Shown: positions 1 to 9,990 of the stretch, piece by piece
Numbering within the stretch: position 1 is the first letter of the stretch
How the letters are laid out: every line of letters begins with the position of its first letter
NCBI GenBank assembly: GCA_003105035.1
Contig: PQAL01000014.1
Coordinates: forward strand, 1 to 64,000
DNA length: 64,000 nt
Origin: Anaerolineales bacterium
GTDB lineage: Bacteria; Chloroflexota; Anaerolineae; Anaerolineales; UBA4823
Reading direction: 5' to 3'
Notes under the pieces: model-generated
What the model saw: only the letters and a program-made list of their open reading frames with translations
What the model was told of the DNA's origin: nothing
Databases searched by the model: none
Position numbers and translations under genes: made by a program

Positions 1-1335
1 CAGGCGGTGCAGACAGCCATCGCGGAAGTGACCATGAGCGCGCCCATCGCCACCCAAGCGCCTCCTGCGAGTGCAGTGCCGACCCTGGTGCCCACCGAAA
101 TACCGCCTGGACCGACTCCGGATCCCAACCTGCCTGTAGCCATGCTTCCCGCACCTGGCGCAGGCGATCCGGCTGCCGTCGCCAGGTATAACACGGTGAT
201 CATGGGTGGCCCTGGTAAGAATTATGTGGTCTACGGGGCATTTCTCGGCGGTCAGGCCGCCACAGTAATCGGAAAGAGCGAAGATGGCTTATGGTGGGCT
301 GTCAGTATCCCTGTCGCGCCTGATGGAGCAGGGTGGGCGGATGCCGCCTGGGTGAACGTCCAAAATGCCGATGGCGTACCCGTTCTACCCGCACCCCCCG
401 TTCCAGCCACGACTGACCTGGTCAAGCCTGGACCGGATAATCCGCAAGCCACTACCCTGGCCAACACCTATGTGCGTGCCGGCCCTGGCACGAATTACGC
501 CGCCTACGGTGTCGCCAACGCAGGCCTCACCGGCTGGGTGATCGGCAAGAGCGTGGATGGCTCATGGTGGGTGGTCCGGGTGAACCCGGAAAAGGTTGGC
601 GTGGGCTACGGCTGGGTCAGTGCCCAGTACGCATCGGCCAAGAACGTCCAGGATGTCCAGACCATCCAGTCACCTCAAGCCCCTGCCTCGATCGTGCAGC
701 CCACCCCAGCCCCGGGCGCGGCCAGCGGAACGAACACCACGGCTGTGAACGTGCGCAGTGGACCCGGGACCAACTACCCCATCCTGGCCGTGGCTCCTGC
801 CGGATCGACCGGTGAGATCACGGGGAAATCCGCCGATGGCGTCTGGTGGCAGGTTAAAGTCCCCACCCAGATCTCTGCCAGTGGATTTGGCTGGGTGTCG
901 GCGGGATATGGATATACCCAGAACACCCAGAATGTGCCGGTCGTGGAAGCACCACCTGCTCCACCGGTCGTCGAGCCTACCCCACCCCCCATCACCGCCA
1001 CGGGCTGCACGCTGGTCAATCAGACCCCACCGGATGCATCTGTGGAAGCCGCCGGGTCACAGTTCACCACCGTATGGGTGCTCAAGAACAGCTCGACCAG
1101 CAGCTGGAGCCAGGCGGACTATGATATTTCGTATGTCGGCGCAGTGGACAATATTCCGCTCCATGTTGGGTCAGATGTCTATGACCTGACCACCAACGTG
1201 GACCCGGGCTGGACCTATTATTTCTATATGCCGATGCTGGCGCCTTATGACCCTGGTACATACGGAGAGTTATGGCAGGTCGCCTCGGGCAGTCAGGTCG
1301 TATGCCAGTTCTGGATCTATATAAACGTCAAGTAA
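1..1335 (+). CDS. SH3-repeat / NBR1-type FW-domain surface protein, 5'-truncated by window edge
   Basis: The reading frame is open to the first base, so the true start lies outside the window. Counting from the GTG at base 7, three bacterial SH3-like repeats are visible at about residues 55-125, 148-215 and 240-305. Each has a VR/VRxGPGTNY-type core followed by GKSxDGxWW and a GWV/GWA strand. Pro/Thr-rich linkers separate them. Residues 335-442 form an immunoglobulin-like FW domain of the NBR1 type, with WVLKNSS, WSQADY and a Trp-rich DPGTYGELWQ segment. In this group such proteins are usually extracellular and bind cell wall or ligands, but the substrate cannot be told. A strong hairpin follows the stop codon. 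Confidence 0.8.
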   Translation, partial: QAVQTAIAEVTMSAPIATQAPPASAVPTLVPTEIPPGPTPDPNLPVAMLPAPGAGDPAAVARYNTVIMGGPGKNYVVYGAFLGGQAATVIGKSEDGLWWAVSIPVAPDGAGWADAAWVNVQNADGVPVLPAPPVPATTDLVKPGPDNPQATTLANTYVRAGPGTNYAAYGVANAGLTGWVIGKSVDGSWWVVRVNPEKVGVGYGWVSAQYASAKNVQDVQTIQSPQAPASIVQPTPAPGAASGTNTTAVNVRSGPGTNYPILAVAPAGSTGEITGKSADGVWWQVKVPTQISASGFGWVSAGYGYTQNTQNVPVVEAPPAPPVVEPTPPPITATGCTLVNQTPPDASVEAAGSQFTTVWVLKNSSTSSWSQADYDISYVGAVDNIPLHVGSDVYDLTTNVDPGWTYYFYMPMLAPYDPGTYGELWQVASGSQVVCQFWIYINVK

Positions 1336-1402
1336 GTGCCTGAACGGCGATGAAAACGGGAGACTTGCTGATAGAGATACTGAAAAATTGAGGCGCATAT
1401 CA

Positions 1403-1438
1403 GGGGGATCTTGATGGTCGCTGCCATTAAGATCCCCC
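1403..1438. terminator. Long hairpin, probable transcription terminator
   Basis: GGGGGATCTT (1403-1412) pairs perfectly with AAGATCCCCC (1429-1438). Pairing continues inward through a G-T wobble and ATGGT/GCCAT-like bases to a 4-base loop, giving a stem of about 16 bp. It lies 68 bp after the SH3 gene stop. There is no strong T tract, so intrinsic termination is probable but not certain. The rest of 1336-1719 shows nothing I can identify. Confidence 0.6.
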
Positions 1439-1719
1439 GATTGAATCCTTGCAATTCCACCTGGGACCCACTGGGTATACTGCGGACAGGATCTTGTCAA
1501 GAACCAGGACGGATTTTCTGGAGGACTCTAGTAGTCAGCGAGTCCGCTTTCCGCCTTGGTTTTTCTCTCTCGCCAGCCAGTTGATGAAGGTAAGCCGGTT
1601 GATATGTTTTAATATCTTTACCAGGTCACTTGAGTTATAACTTAATTTCCATAGCATTGTGGATGAGCCTATTCCCATGAAACCGTAACCGACATATTCA
1701 AACTATTCAAGGAACCGAT

Positions 1720-3516
1720 ATGTCTAGCCTATCTTTGAAACCCCCAAAACCATCCCGAAAAATATCTGGTTTCGTACCCATCCTGTCTTGGCTGCCAAAG
1801 TATGACCGCTCGTGGTTCAGTCTGGATATCATCGCGGGGCTCACCCTGTGGGGCCTGGTGGTTCCAGAAGCCATGGCTTATGCCGGCATCGCCGGCTTAC
1901 CTCCCCAGGCTGGTCTGTATACCCTGGTCGCCTCATTGCTTATCTATGCCCTGCTCGGTACATCCCCTCATCTGGGTGTCGGGCCTACTTCAGCCACAGC
2001 GGCTCTATTAGCTTCAACGATATCAGCTTTCCTGCTCGGTTCCGTCGTGGGGAATGCTGCGGATCCATTAACTTACCAAACCTATGCGGCAGCCTTTGTA
2101 CTCGTAGTTGGGCTGGTTTTCCTGGCGGCAGGCATAGCCAAACTGGGCTTTATTACCCAATTCTTATCGAAACCCGTCATGGATGGTTTTGTGATGGGAC
2201 TGGCTCTCTTTGTGGCAGTTGGCCAGCTCAACAAGCTGTTCGGCGTAGCCAAGCCTGACGGTAACACTGTGCAGAAGTTTTTAGGGATCATCAAAGAGTT
2301 ACCTGATGCCAATTGGGTCACATTTATCATTGGAGCTTCTGCATTGGCTCTGCTTTTTTTGCTGCCGCGCATAAATAAGAGGATCCCTGCTGGCCTGATT
2401 ATCCTCTTTGGATACATTCTACTCAGCAGTGTGCTAAAACTAGGTGATAATTATGGTGTTGAAGTGGTGGGCAAATTGCCGCAAGGTTTCCCATCCATCG
2501 CTATTCCTAAACTGCCTTTCTCAGCCTATCTATCGATGGTGCTTCCTGCAATAGGGGTTCTGCTCGTGGCGTTCAGTGAAGCACTGGGTGTGGCACATGA
2601 GTTTGCTGAAAAACATAATTATGATATCAATGCCGACCAGGAATTGAATGCGCACGCCCTGGCAAACCTGGGATCCGGGTTGTTTGGTGGAATGATCGTA
2701 GGTGGGGGTATGTCAGCCTCAGCGGTTAAAGAAGGCGCGGGTGCCCGGACGCAGGTTTCGAACCTGGTCGCCTGGGTTGTAACCCTTGTGACAATCCTCT
2801 TTTTAACCCCTCTCTTCACCTCTCTGCCTGAAGCTGTGCTGGGAGCTCTGATCATCCATGCGGTCTGGCACATCCTGGCATCTCGCAAGCTAAAAAAACT
2901 TCAGGTGGAATCAAAGGCTGAGTACTGGTTCGGCGTGATAACGATGTTGGGAGTGATATTGATCGATGTGGCTGAGGGAATGGTGATTGGTTTGGTAGCT
3001 TCGCTTTTGTTTGTTGTTTACCGATCGAGCCGACCGCATCTCTCCTCGCTGGGGCGTGTTCCCGGGGTTCCCGGTGCATATTCAGATCTGACCCGGCACC
3101 CTGAAAACCAGGCGGTCCCCGGGATAATGATCTTGCGCCTGGATAGCCCGATCTATTATGCCAACGCTCAAACCGTTCGCGAGAATATCAAGGCTTTGAT
3201 CGCTAAAGCCGATCCACCCCCGTATGCTGTCATATTGGATTCTGCTGCACAAGACAACCTGGATCTCACCAGTGCCCAGATGCTGAGAAGCCTGGTACGC
3301 GAGCTCAAGGCCAAAGGGATTCAGATATATGCCGCTGAAGTGCATGCACCTGTCCAGGAAGCTGCACGAAGATTGGGATTGATCGGGGAAATCGGACGCG
3401 CTAATGGTTTTGCTACGGTCGAGGCAGCTGTCCAATTCATTGAGAAAGGGGCCCATCGGCAAAGCATAATCGGCGAGATCCCCACTACGCATGACTCGGA
3501 TCACTCGTCAGGCTGA
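1720..3516 (+). CDS. SulP-family inorganic anion transporter with C-terminal STAS domain
   Basis: This is a 598-residue SLC26/SulP-type membrane transporter, of the family that moves sulfate, bicarbonate or related anions. The N-terminal signature GLTLWGLVVPEAMAYAGIAG (from about residue 41) and the following PPQAGLYT motif are diagnostic. About ten to twelve hydrophobic helices run to about residue 430. The sequence GVAHEFAEKHNYDINADQEL near residue 290 is the conserved loop of the core domain. Residues 465-570 form a STAS domain containing LDSAAQDNLDLTSAQML. The start is an ATG preceded by AAGGAA. The gene stands alone, so the transported ion is not shown by context. Confidence 0.93.
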   Translation: MSSLSLKPPKPSRKISGFVPILSWLPKYDRSWFSLDIIAGLTLWGLVVPEAMAYAGIAGLPPQAGLYTLVASLLIYALLGTSPHLGVGPTSATAALLASTISAFLLGSVVGNAADPLTYQTYAAAFVLVVGLVFLAAGIAKLGFITQFLSKPVMDGFVMGLALFVAVGQLNKLFGVAKPDGNTVQKFLGIIKELPDANWVTFIIGASALALLFLLPRINKRIPAGLIILFGYILLSSVLKLGDNYGVEVVGKLPQGFPSIAIPKLPFSAYLSMVLPAIGVLLVAFSEALGVAHEFAEKHNYDINADQELNAHALANLGSGLFGGMIVGGGMSASAVKEGAGARTQVSNLVAWVVTLVTILFLTPLFTSLPEAVLGALIIHAVWHILASRKLKKLQVESKAEYWFGVITMLGVILIDVAEGMVIGLVASLLFVVYRSSRPHLSSLGRVPGVPGAYSDLTRHPENQAVPGIMILRLDSPIYYANAQTVRENIKALIAKADPPPYAVILDSAAQDNLDLTSAQMLRSLVRELKAKGIQIYAAEVHAPVQEAARRLGLIGEIGRANGFATVEAAVQFIEKGAHRQSIIGEIPTTHDSDHSSG

Positions 3517-3678
3517 GATTTCCTTTCATCTGTCAATTATGGCAATAACCGGACCATCGCGGGGCTGACGATTCGTATCTCCGCTTGTGATGACCGTTAT
3601 TTTTTTGCTTAATCCCTTGACGGATCGAGTGATCAGGCTGATCTGACTGGCAAGGACACTCACGATCGGGCAATATGA

Positions 3679-4236
3679 CTAAATCCCAAGCTTTTCGATC
3701 AATTCAAGGTCAGCCTGCAGGCTGGTTTTGGATAGTTTGACGCCAGACAATTTATCGTCATCATAGCTAAGCATGCGATCGAGATAATCCTGCACTGCCA
3801 GACGGGTTTCTACCTGTAAGTTGGTCACCGCAACCTTGCTTCGTAACATCTCGATTTGCTGGATCAGCTCAGCCTGCGTGTCACCTTCACTGACCAGGAA
3901 CACCTCAAGGTAGAGCCTCAGGCTCCTCTTGGCCATGAATTGGCTGTCATCAGGTTGGTTGAGCAACGTATGTAGCTCAGATTGTTCGAGGTAAATATCG
4001 GCTAATATCTTTGCCCGCTCTGCATCGAAGCGCTCACGGACGATGAGCATTCGCATTAGCGATCCTTCATCCAGCTGGTTAACCAGGCTGGCATTCAGCC
4101 CCAGCAAGCCTTCCACAGCCTGGTCAAATGTCTCTAAGGCCTCTTTATATTTGCGTGACCGCTTCAAACCCAGCGCAGTCATAATGACTGCCAATGCCTG
4201 GGATATCATTCGCATGATGTAGTCTTCGGTTAGCAT
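3679..4236 (-). CDS. DUF6483-like helical protein
   Basis: This 185-residue protein is predicted to be all helical and soluble. The N-terminus MLTEDYIMRMI followed by KYKEALETFDQAVEGLLGL resembles the DUF6483 family found in Chloroflexota and Firmicutes. These proteins have TPR-like helices and no known function. There are no signal peptide, membrane segments or catalytic motifs. The family assignment is from memory of the N-terminal pattern and is moderately secure. It is the last gene before the degenerate repeats marking the left side of the genomic island. Confidence 0.65.
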   Translation of the reverse strand: MLTEDYIMRMISQALAVIMTALGLKRSRKYKEALETFDQAVEGLLGLNASLVNQLDEGSLMRMLIVRERFDAERAKILADIYLEQSELHTLLNQPDDSQFMAKRSLRLYLEVFLVSEGDTQAELIQQIEMLRSKVAVTNLQVETRLAVQDYLDRMLSYDDDKLSGVKLSKTSLQADLELIEKLGI

Positions 4237-4363
4237 AGATCGCCTGACGCATATTATCGCATATAATGCAAAGGCTAAAATTACCGCTGCATGAATTCCA
4301 TTCAGATAGACTGCCTTATGAAATGAACGCGGGAGATTTCCAGATAACTAGACAATCAAGCTC

Positions 4364-4736
4364 TCCAGGCGGGGCCACATCACCGTACCCTGCCTCTAGG
4401 CGGTGCTGCGCAGTAGTGAATTCGAACTCACAATTGTTTGATTTTTGGACAGAGAATCAAACTACTTGTCCATCCCTGGATTGATTTTATAAGTTTTTAA
4501 ATATCAAGGTCTCAGTAAATATTACACCCGCATCGCTCCCAGAAATCTGTATGCGAAAAGCTAACCCCAAATATGGGATCGAACGTTATTTATTAATTAA
4601 ATTCACCCATGATTGTCCCCCCGCCGGAGCCACGCTACCTGCCGTGCTGTCACCTGCCGTGATCTTCGGCGGGTCCGGCGGCTGCTATTTGGCGGGATTC
4701 GAACCCGCTACAGTCTAATCCGAAGTCAAAGAACTG
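4364..4736. repeat. Island repeat block A (degenerate att-like sequence with tRNA-Arg fragments)
   Basis: Bases 4420-4686 are a diverged direct copy of 23068-23336; 44 bases (4637-4680 and 23287-23330) are identical. The block starts with a decayed tRNA-Arg 3' half read on the minus strand (ATTCGAACTCACAATTG...). It ends at 4691-4736 with an intact T-arm (GGCGGGATTCGAACCCGC) followed by TCCGAAGTCAA, which matches the anticodon arm of the tRNA-Arg at 27278-27350. I interpret it as the left scar of integration at that tRNA. Bases 4740-5096 show no recognisable gene. Confidence 0.7.
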
Positions 4737-5096
4737 CTGGTCTTTAACTTGTTTACAGTATTCTTTAGTCAACAGAATCCCTAATATGGCGCTAGACATC
4801 TCCAATGAGTCCTCTGAATCCACTGGGTAACAACCCATTCGTACCACATCTGCATCGTTTCACGATAATTGCGAAGAGCAATTATTACATAGCACCAACG
4901 AGGGAAGGCAGCCAATAAACCTGTCCAAAGGTGGATTGGAAGATTACGCAGGGCTTCCATTTCTGCATGGCAGGTCGCTCTAGGGTTGGTTGCCATATGG
5001 TGTTTATCTCTTACTGATAGTTAAACAAAAAAGTATACAGCCTATTCAAGTATTTGGATGTCGATTTCTCGGAAGCATGCGCGAATTGTGTTGCTA

Positions 5097-5480
5097 TCAG
5101 ATTGTTGGCGGCCACTTACCATCGACAAACGTAGCTTCCGACTCACCGGGCCAGGGCGGCATTGTGACGCAAATAAACTTTAAGTCTGTGTCTGATACAT
5201 TTCGGTATTGAAACGCAGTTCCTGTTGCAATATCGAGTGAGATACCTGGAACAAGGTCCGTCACACAGCTCTCCAGGCCATTGTCTCTCCAAATCTCACC
5301 ATGCCCTTCTAAAATATACCAGAATTCATTGACTGTCGCATGCACCGTTGCTCTATTTACCTGGTGGGGTGGGACAGTGCTGTGGATCATGTTACCGGTT
5401 TTGCTATCTATAAGATAACGAATATCTGCACCCGCAGGCGATTTTGCGTCCGGTCGGTCTGGAAGTATTGTAGTCTTCAT
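5097..5480 (-). CDS. Small cupin-domain protein
   Basis: This 127-residue single-domain cupin has a beta-strand pattern around residues 38-100: HSTVPPHQVNRATVH, then NEFWYILEGHGEIW, then a late GTAFQYRNVS strand. These correspond to the two cupin motifs, but the metal-binding His set is incomplete, so enzymatic activity is uncertain. There is no signal peptide. The gene is on the same strand as the luciferase-like oxidoreductase at 6529-5648, which lies upstream of it, and the two may be co-transcribed. Both sit inside the island repeats. Confidence 0.75.
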   Translation of the reverse strand: MKTTILPDRPDAKSPAGADIRYLIDSKTGNMIHSTVPPHQVNRATVHATVNEFWYILEGHGEIWRDNGLESCVTDLVPGISLDIATGTAFQYRNVSDTDLKFICVTMPPWPGESEATFVDGKWPPTI

Positions 5481-5647
5481 CGCGCAAACTCCTTAGATAT
5501 GCCAGAGAGTAAGTAGGATTGTTATGCTTCACCATCTACCGGTTTGACTCACCGGTGGTGTGGCGATTGCGGAGCTACTCATCTCATCGCACCATTTCTC
5601 GATAACCAAGTGTGTACCCGCAAAGCCACTGTTCGGTGGAGCCACTG

Positions 5648-6529
5648 TTAGCCCACTTCATGCAGTTTACGCAACTGTGGTGGGCCCTGTAAAACTCGTT
5701 CTCGCAGGGCATCGACTGGCCATTCATCTCCATAATCATCAATGCCAGCGCGATCGGGCGTTAAACATTCTAACCACCATGTCGCTCCTAATTCGGCGCG
5801 CTGCTCGACCCAATCAACCCCTTCTTTCGATTCTGCATCCGGTGTAATCCCCATAGCGATGATATCGATTGGCTGTTCATTTTTGCGATGCTTACTTACA
5901 TAATGAACCATGTCATTTAGTTGGGCGAGCTGTTGTTCGTTATCCCAAACCGAGAACAATGGAAATACGCCATCCCATTTTGCAGCCCTTCGAAAGGGTG
6001 CCTTATATGGCCAATTCCCACCCACCCAAATAGGAATGCGAGGCTGCTGTAGTGGTTTCGGTAGAAAATGTGCATTCTCAATGTGGTAATACTCCCCTGC
6101 AAAGCTGAACGGTTCACCACTCCATAAACCAACCAGTACACTTAATGCTTCATCCAGCATTGCCCCTCGCTTTTTAGGATCAGGCTCTTCACCCAGATTA
6201 TCGCACTTGGCTTTTCCTCCCCCGATACCTACGCCCAGGATTAGCCGACCTCCTGAAAGATGATCTATCGAAACCGTCTCGCGTGCCACCTTCCAGGGGC
6301 GGCGCCGGGGAAGAGGTGTAACTGTTGTGCCGATACGGATTCGGTGGGTAGTAACAGCAATTGCAGCCAGGGCTACCCAAGGGTCAACCATCGGCAATGC
6401 CCATTCCGCAATATGATCCCAAATAAAAAAACCATCCCAACCTGAGTTTTCTGCATCCTGAGCAAGATTGGCCAGAACACGTGCTTCTCCATAGGGACCA
6501 AAGTTGGGTAAGTAAATACCGAATTTCAT
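5648..6529 (-). CDS. LLM-class flavin-dependent oxidoreductase
   Basis: This 293-residue protein of the bacterial luciferase-like (LLM) superfamily has a TIM barrel that uses FMN or F420. Typical features are the N-terminal MKFGIYLPNFGPYG strand, a GFFIWDH motif near residue 36, TTVTPLPRRRPWKVARE near residue 88, LSGGRLILGVGIGG near residue 112, and RIPIWVGGNWP near residue 180. The cofactor and substrate cannot be assigned. The closest annotation would be an F420-dependent methylene-tetrahydromethanopterin reductase-like protein, a very broad label. The start ATG is in the usual family position. Bases 6530-6891 hold no other gene that I can see. Confidence 0.88.
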   Translation of the reverse strand: MKFGIYLPNFGPYGEARVLANLAQDAENSGWDGFFIWDHIAEWALPMVDPWVALAAIAVTTHRIRIGTTVTPLPRRRPWKVARETVSIDHLSGGRLILGVGIGGGKAKCDNLGEEPDPKKRGAMLDEALSVLVGLWSGEPFSFAGEYYHIENAHFLPKPLQQPRIPIWVGGNWPYKAPFRRAAKWDGVFPLFSVWDNEQQLAQLNDMVHYVSKHRKNEQPIDIIAMGITPDAESKEGVDWVEQRAELGATWWLECLTPDRAGIDDYGDEWPVDALRERVLQGPPQLRKLHEVG

Positions 6530-6891
6530 AATCTTGTCCTTTTTCTCAAGTCTCTTATTCCTTTTGCAAGGTTACCATTAAGTGTCCCTGTAAAGCTAAA
6601 AAACGCGACAAAATCCGTAGATGTTATAATTTGATATCAAGTTATACATGAGTAGTACCCCTTATTACGCATACGAGAACACTACAAGTGATCAGCCTAC
6701 ACCATCAGCTCTCAGCATGATTGCCTAGACAAGTTTCCCGGGGGTTATTTTGGTTTATATCAAGTCCTTTATGCTAGTTTCTATTATAATTGTTGGAAGG
6801 CGAATATTTCATAAAAGCAGAGGAAACTGGTTTTAAATATCGATGCTTCAGGCAAATAGATAATGCCTGTCCAGATTATTTAAATTCTATT

Positions 6892-7842
6892 ATGTACAAA
6901 GAAAAAACAATCGCAGTAGTTGTGCCGGCTTATAGAGAAGAATTGCTTATTCGGCGAGTCATCGAAACAATGCCTGAATTTGTCGATCATATAATCATAG
7001 TCGATGATGCCAGTCCAGACCGTACCTGTGAAATCGTAGAAAGTTATATCGATAAATTCCCGAACCGTATTACATTGATCCGCCTGCCAAAGAACCAAGG
7101 TGTTGGTGGAGCAATTGCAGAAGGATATAAGTGGTGCCGGGATAATCGTATTGATGCAACCGCAGTAATGGCTGGTGATGCGCAGATGGATCCAGAGGAT
7201 TTACCAGCTTTACTCGATCCAGTAATCGAGGATAAGTTGGATTACTCAAAAGGAAACCGTTTAATTTCAGGTGAAGCTTGGGAAAAAGTTCCGCGTGTAC
7301 GTTATTTAGGTAATGCTGGTCTTTCTTTTTTAACCAAAATCGCTTCCGGATATTGGCATATCGCTGATTCGCAGACTGGTTATACCGTCGCCAATCTAAA
7401 AGTATTACAAACCCTAAATCTGGATGATATTTATAAACGTTATGGTATGCCGAACGACATATTAGTTAAATTAAATATTTTCAATTTTAGAGTCGGTGAT
7501 GTTGAAATCAGGCCTGTATATGGAAATGGAGAAAAATCCGGTATTAAGCCTTTACGAATAATCCCTAAGCTGGCTTTTTTGCTATTCAAGCTTTTTCTCT
7601 ACCGTATGGTTCAAAAATACATTATCCGTGATTTTCATCCTTTGATATTATTTTATGGGGCAGGTTTTTTTCTTATGTTATTGGATTTAGGCTTAGCAAT
7701 TCGCATGTTTTACTGGTGGATATTTGTTGGGCATATACCTCCCATCAATGCCCTGGCGGTAATGTTTTGTGCCATAGCTGGGTTGCAGCTCTTTTTATTT
7801 GCAATGTGGTTTGATATGGAATATAACAAAAATCTGCGATGA
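6892..7842 (+). CDS. Family 2 glycosyltransferase with C-terminal membrane helices
   Basis: This is a 316-residue GT2 enzyme of the dolichol-phosphate-mannose synthase-like type. From the chosen ATG (MYKEKTIAVVVPAYREE) the GT-A fold is complete. It has VDDASPDRT for nucleotide binding, GVGGAIAEGYKW, and GDAQMDPED as the metal-binding acidic motif. Two hydrophobic helices near the C-terminus suggest action at the inner membrane on a lipid-linked acceptor. A longer reading frame opens at a TTG at 6790, but the family start fits 6892. The stop overlaps the next gene by four bases (ATGA), showing translational coupling. It is the first gene of the polysaccharide cluster. Confidence 0.9.
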   Translation: MYKEKTIAVVVPAYREELLIRRVIETMPEFVDHIIIVDDASPDRTCEIVESYIDKFPNRITLIRLPKNQGVGGAIAEGYKWCRDNRIDATAVMAGDAQMDPEDLPALLDPVIEDKLDYSKGNRLISGEAWEKVPRVRYLGNAGLSFLTKIASGYWHIADSQTGYTVANLKVLQTLNLDDIYKRYGMPNDILVKLNIFNFRVGDVEIRPVYGNGEKSGIKPLRIIPKLAFLLFKLFLYRMVQKYIIRDFHPLILFYGAGFFLMLLDLGLAIRMFYWWIFVGHIPPINALAVMFCAIAGLQLFLFAMWFDMEYNKNLR

Positions 7843-8906
7843 CCATAAATCAAAAGAATTTATTGATTGATATAGGTCATCCGGCTCATGTCCATCTTTT
7901 TCGCCATGCTATTCACCACTGGCAGGACCGGGGTTATCAAATCACTATCACTATTCGCGATAAAGACCTGACCAAACAGCTGCTTGATTTATATGGGTTT
8001 CATTATGCTGTGGCCTCAGTGGCGCGGCACAGCACCCCTGGTTTGGCAATTGAGCTGCTGGAGCATGATTGGGGCGTTTATAAAGCAGCAAAAAAAACGA
8101 ATAGCTACTTGCTTATGGGAACATCGGTGGCGATATCCCATGCTGCCCGCCTGTTGGGAGCCAAATCAATGGTATTTAATGAAGATGATAAGGCTGCCGT
8201 GCCCACCTTTGTGCGCTTGGCATATCCCTTAGCAGATGCTATCGTGACTCCTGATTGTTTGCACGAAGATTATGGTCATCGGCACATTAAATACAGAGGC
8301 TATCAAAAACTCGCTTACCTCCATCCGAACGAATTTACTCCCAATCCAAAGGTGCTATCAAAATTGGGTGTATCCATGGGCGAACCTTACTTTTTACTGC
8401 GCTTTGTAGCCCTGAACGCTGCACATGATAAAGGTCAGGTTGGGTTGAGCCAATCAGTACGACGCCGTATACTCGATACCCTACTGGCACACGGGCGGGT
8501 TTTCATCACCAGTGAAAGAACTTTACCCGATGAATTTGAACCTTATCGCTTTCCCATCTCCCCGGTGGATATGCACGATGCCCTGGCGTTTGCAAAATTG
8601 CTGGTCAGTGATAGCCAAACTATGACTGCTGAAGCGGCAATTCTAGGAACTCCAGCGATACGTTGCAACAGTTTTGTTGGACGTATTTCATATTTGGAAG
8701 AATTAGAACATCGTTATGAGTTGACATATGGTTTTCTCCCTAGTGATAGTGAGAAAATGCTTTCTTCCGTAGAGAAGTTAATCACTTTACCTAATATTAA
8801 AGAGACATGGCGGGAAAGACGTGAAAAAATGCTTTCTGAAAAAATCGATGTAACATCCTGGATGGTTAAGCTGGTTGAAGATTTTGGTCAAACCAAGTTG
8901 TCTTAG
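7839..8906 (+). CDS. DUF354-family glycosyltransferase-like protein
   Basis: This 355-residue protein has the DUF354 pattern: N-terminal LLIDIGHPAHVHLFRHAI, then DIVTPDC-like and KYRGYQKLAYLHP motifs in the middle, and a C-terminal VSDSQTMTAEAAILGTPAIR segment. DUF354 proteins share the GT-B fold of UDP-GlcNAc 2-epimerases and GT28/GT4 enzymes and occur in archaeal and bacterial surface-polysaccharide loci. The start overlaps the GT2 stop by four bases, so the two proteins probably act together on the same glycan. The sugar specificity is unknown. Confidence 0.85.
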   Translation: MTINQKNLLIDIGHPAHVHLFRHAIHHWQDRGYQITITIRDKDLTKQLLDLYGFHYAVASVARHSTPGLAIELLEHDWGVYKAAKKTNSYLLMGTSVAISHAARLLGAKSMVFNEDDKAAVPTFVRLAYPLADAIVTPDCLHEDYGHRHIKYRGYQKLAYLHPNEFTPNPKVLSKLGVSMGEPYFLLRFVALNAAHDKGQVGLSQSVRRRILDTLLAHGRVFITSERTLPDEFEPYRFPISPVDMHDALAFAKLLVSDSQTMTAEAAILGTPAIRCNSFVGRISYLEELEHRYELTYGFLPSDSEKMLSSVEKLITLPNIKETWRERREKMLSEKIDVTSWMVKLVEDFGQTKLS

Positions 8907-8929
8907 GAAAATTGGCATGAAACACTTAT

Positions 8930-9990
8930 AGTGAACTCATAAGTTTACAGGCATTCTTTGGGTTTCTTGGGGGTACATTTATGGATGCACTTGTGGTTTT
9001 ATAGATCACCAATGAATTGCTTAATTTGCTCTTGTGCGTCGACATAGTCTTGATAATTCGACAGGTCCACCTTTTCTTCTTTAGCAGTGAGTTTATAACG
9101 TATTGCTCAGCCGTGTTGTGCAGCCATACAAGCCGCTATCATGCTGCTTTGAATATCTTCCTATATCAACATATACAGTTGAGCTCTCACCGCAGACTGG
9201 AAGTCTTGGTATCTTTGATAGGTTTGAAGTGTAAAGTCAGACTGACCTATCTAATAGGATAAGTGGGTTGGTTCCTCTTCAAGCGATTTATTGAGATTCC
9301 AATCTTGGATAGCCCGGTATAAGGCATCCAGGATTATTGCTGTTTACCCCCGTCCAACTCCAAGATGGATAATAGTTATGCGCTACATCCGAACGTGCTT
9401 TGGGTAGCACGCACCCAGGTCTTTGATTGTGATAGGATAATATGGATATTAATAATTACTGTTTTTGGTGAGCATTCTTCTTTGTCTGAGGAATTGCGAC
9501 AACTTATTCTTGTGCATCAACTCCAGGATACACTTGCGATCAAATATATATCCATTTTACGAAGGATGCAATTGGTGGGTGAGATTTTGACTGTTTTAAG
9601 TTTGATACTTCTTGCCAGAGTTTTAAGCTCCATTTCTACTTGATTCATCGACCTTCTATCTTTTTAGTCGTGAGTATTACCTCATTGCTTCACTACCCGA
9701 CCTACATCTGTGTGTTGTCCTGATAATGGACGGCGAGCGCTTCATCTTTTTCTGTGACTAACTCTATGTTCAATTTGCCCATATATGTTCCAACTCTGCA
9801 AAACACTCTCGTCGGTGTGGCTTGTCTTGTGGCTATTCAAAGATCCAGACCGCTCGCCCTTTGAAATCTGCCTTCTGACGACCAATGTATGTGATTTTTA
9901 TGCCTTACTCACGACTGGCTCGCATCAGCTTTTTATCTCGAGCCCAAGCACGATATCATACAGATCATGAACCCGGAAATGAAACCGTGC
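8930..9990 (-). pseudogene. Decayed IS3-family insertion sequence (orfA/orfB remnants)
   Basis: No intact reading frame exists between 8907 and 10433, but the minus strand keeps IS3 transposase pieces in the right order. Near 9762-9780 a GKLNIEL-like stretch matches the end of orfA. At 9272-9337 a DDE core block reads ILDALYRAIQDWNLNKSLEE, matching the usual VILDAFSRAVRGW...SL pattern. At 9002-9070 a segment reads KVDLSNYQDYVDAQEQIKQF, matching the orfB C-terminal region. Frameshifts and stops separate the pieces. Terminal inverted repeats are not clear, so the limits are approximate. Bases 9990-10433 show nothing recognisable. Confidence 0.7.

Noticed and set aside
4691-4736. A possible tRNA gene on the minus strand
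   Set aside because: Only the T-arm and a changed anticodon arm are present; there is no D-arm or acceptor stem, so it is a fragment.
4781-4996. Minus-strand frame of 71 codons between repeat A and the cupin gene
   Set aside because: It has no start signal, no recognisable motif and no neighbouring partner.
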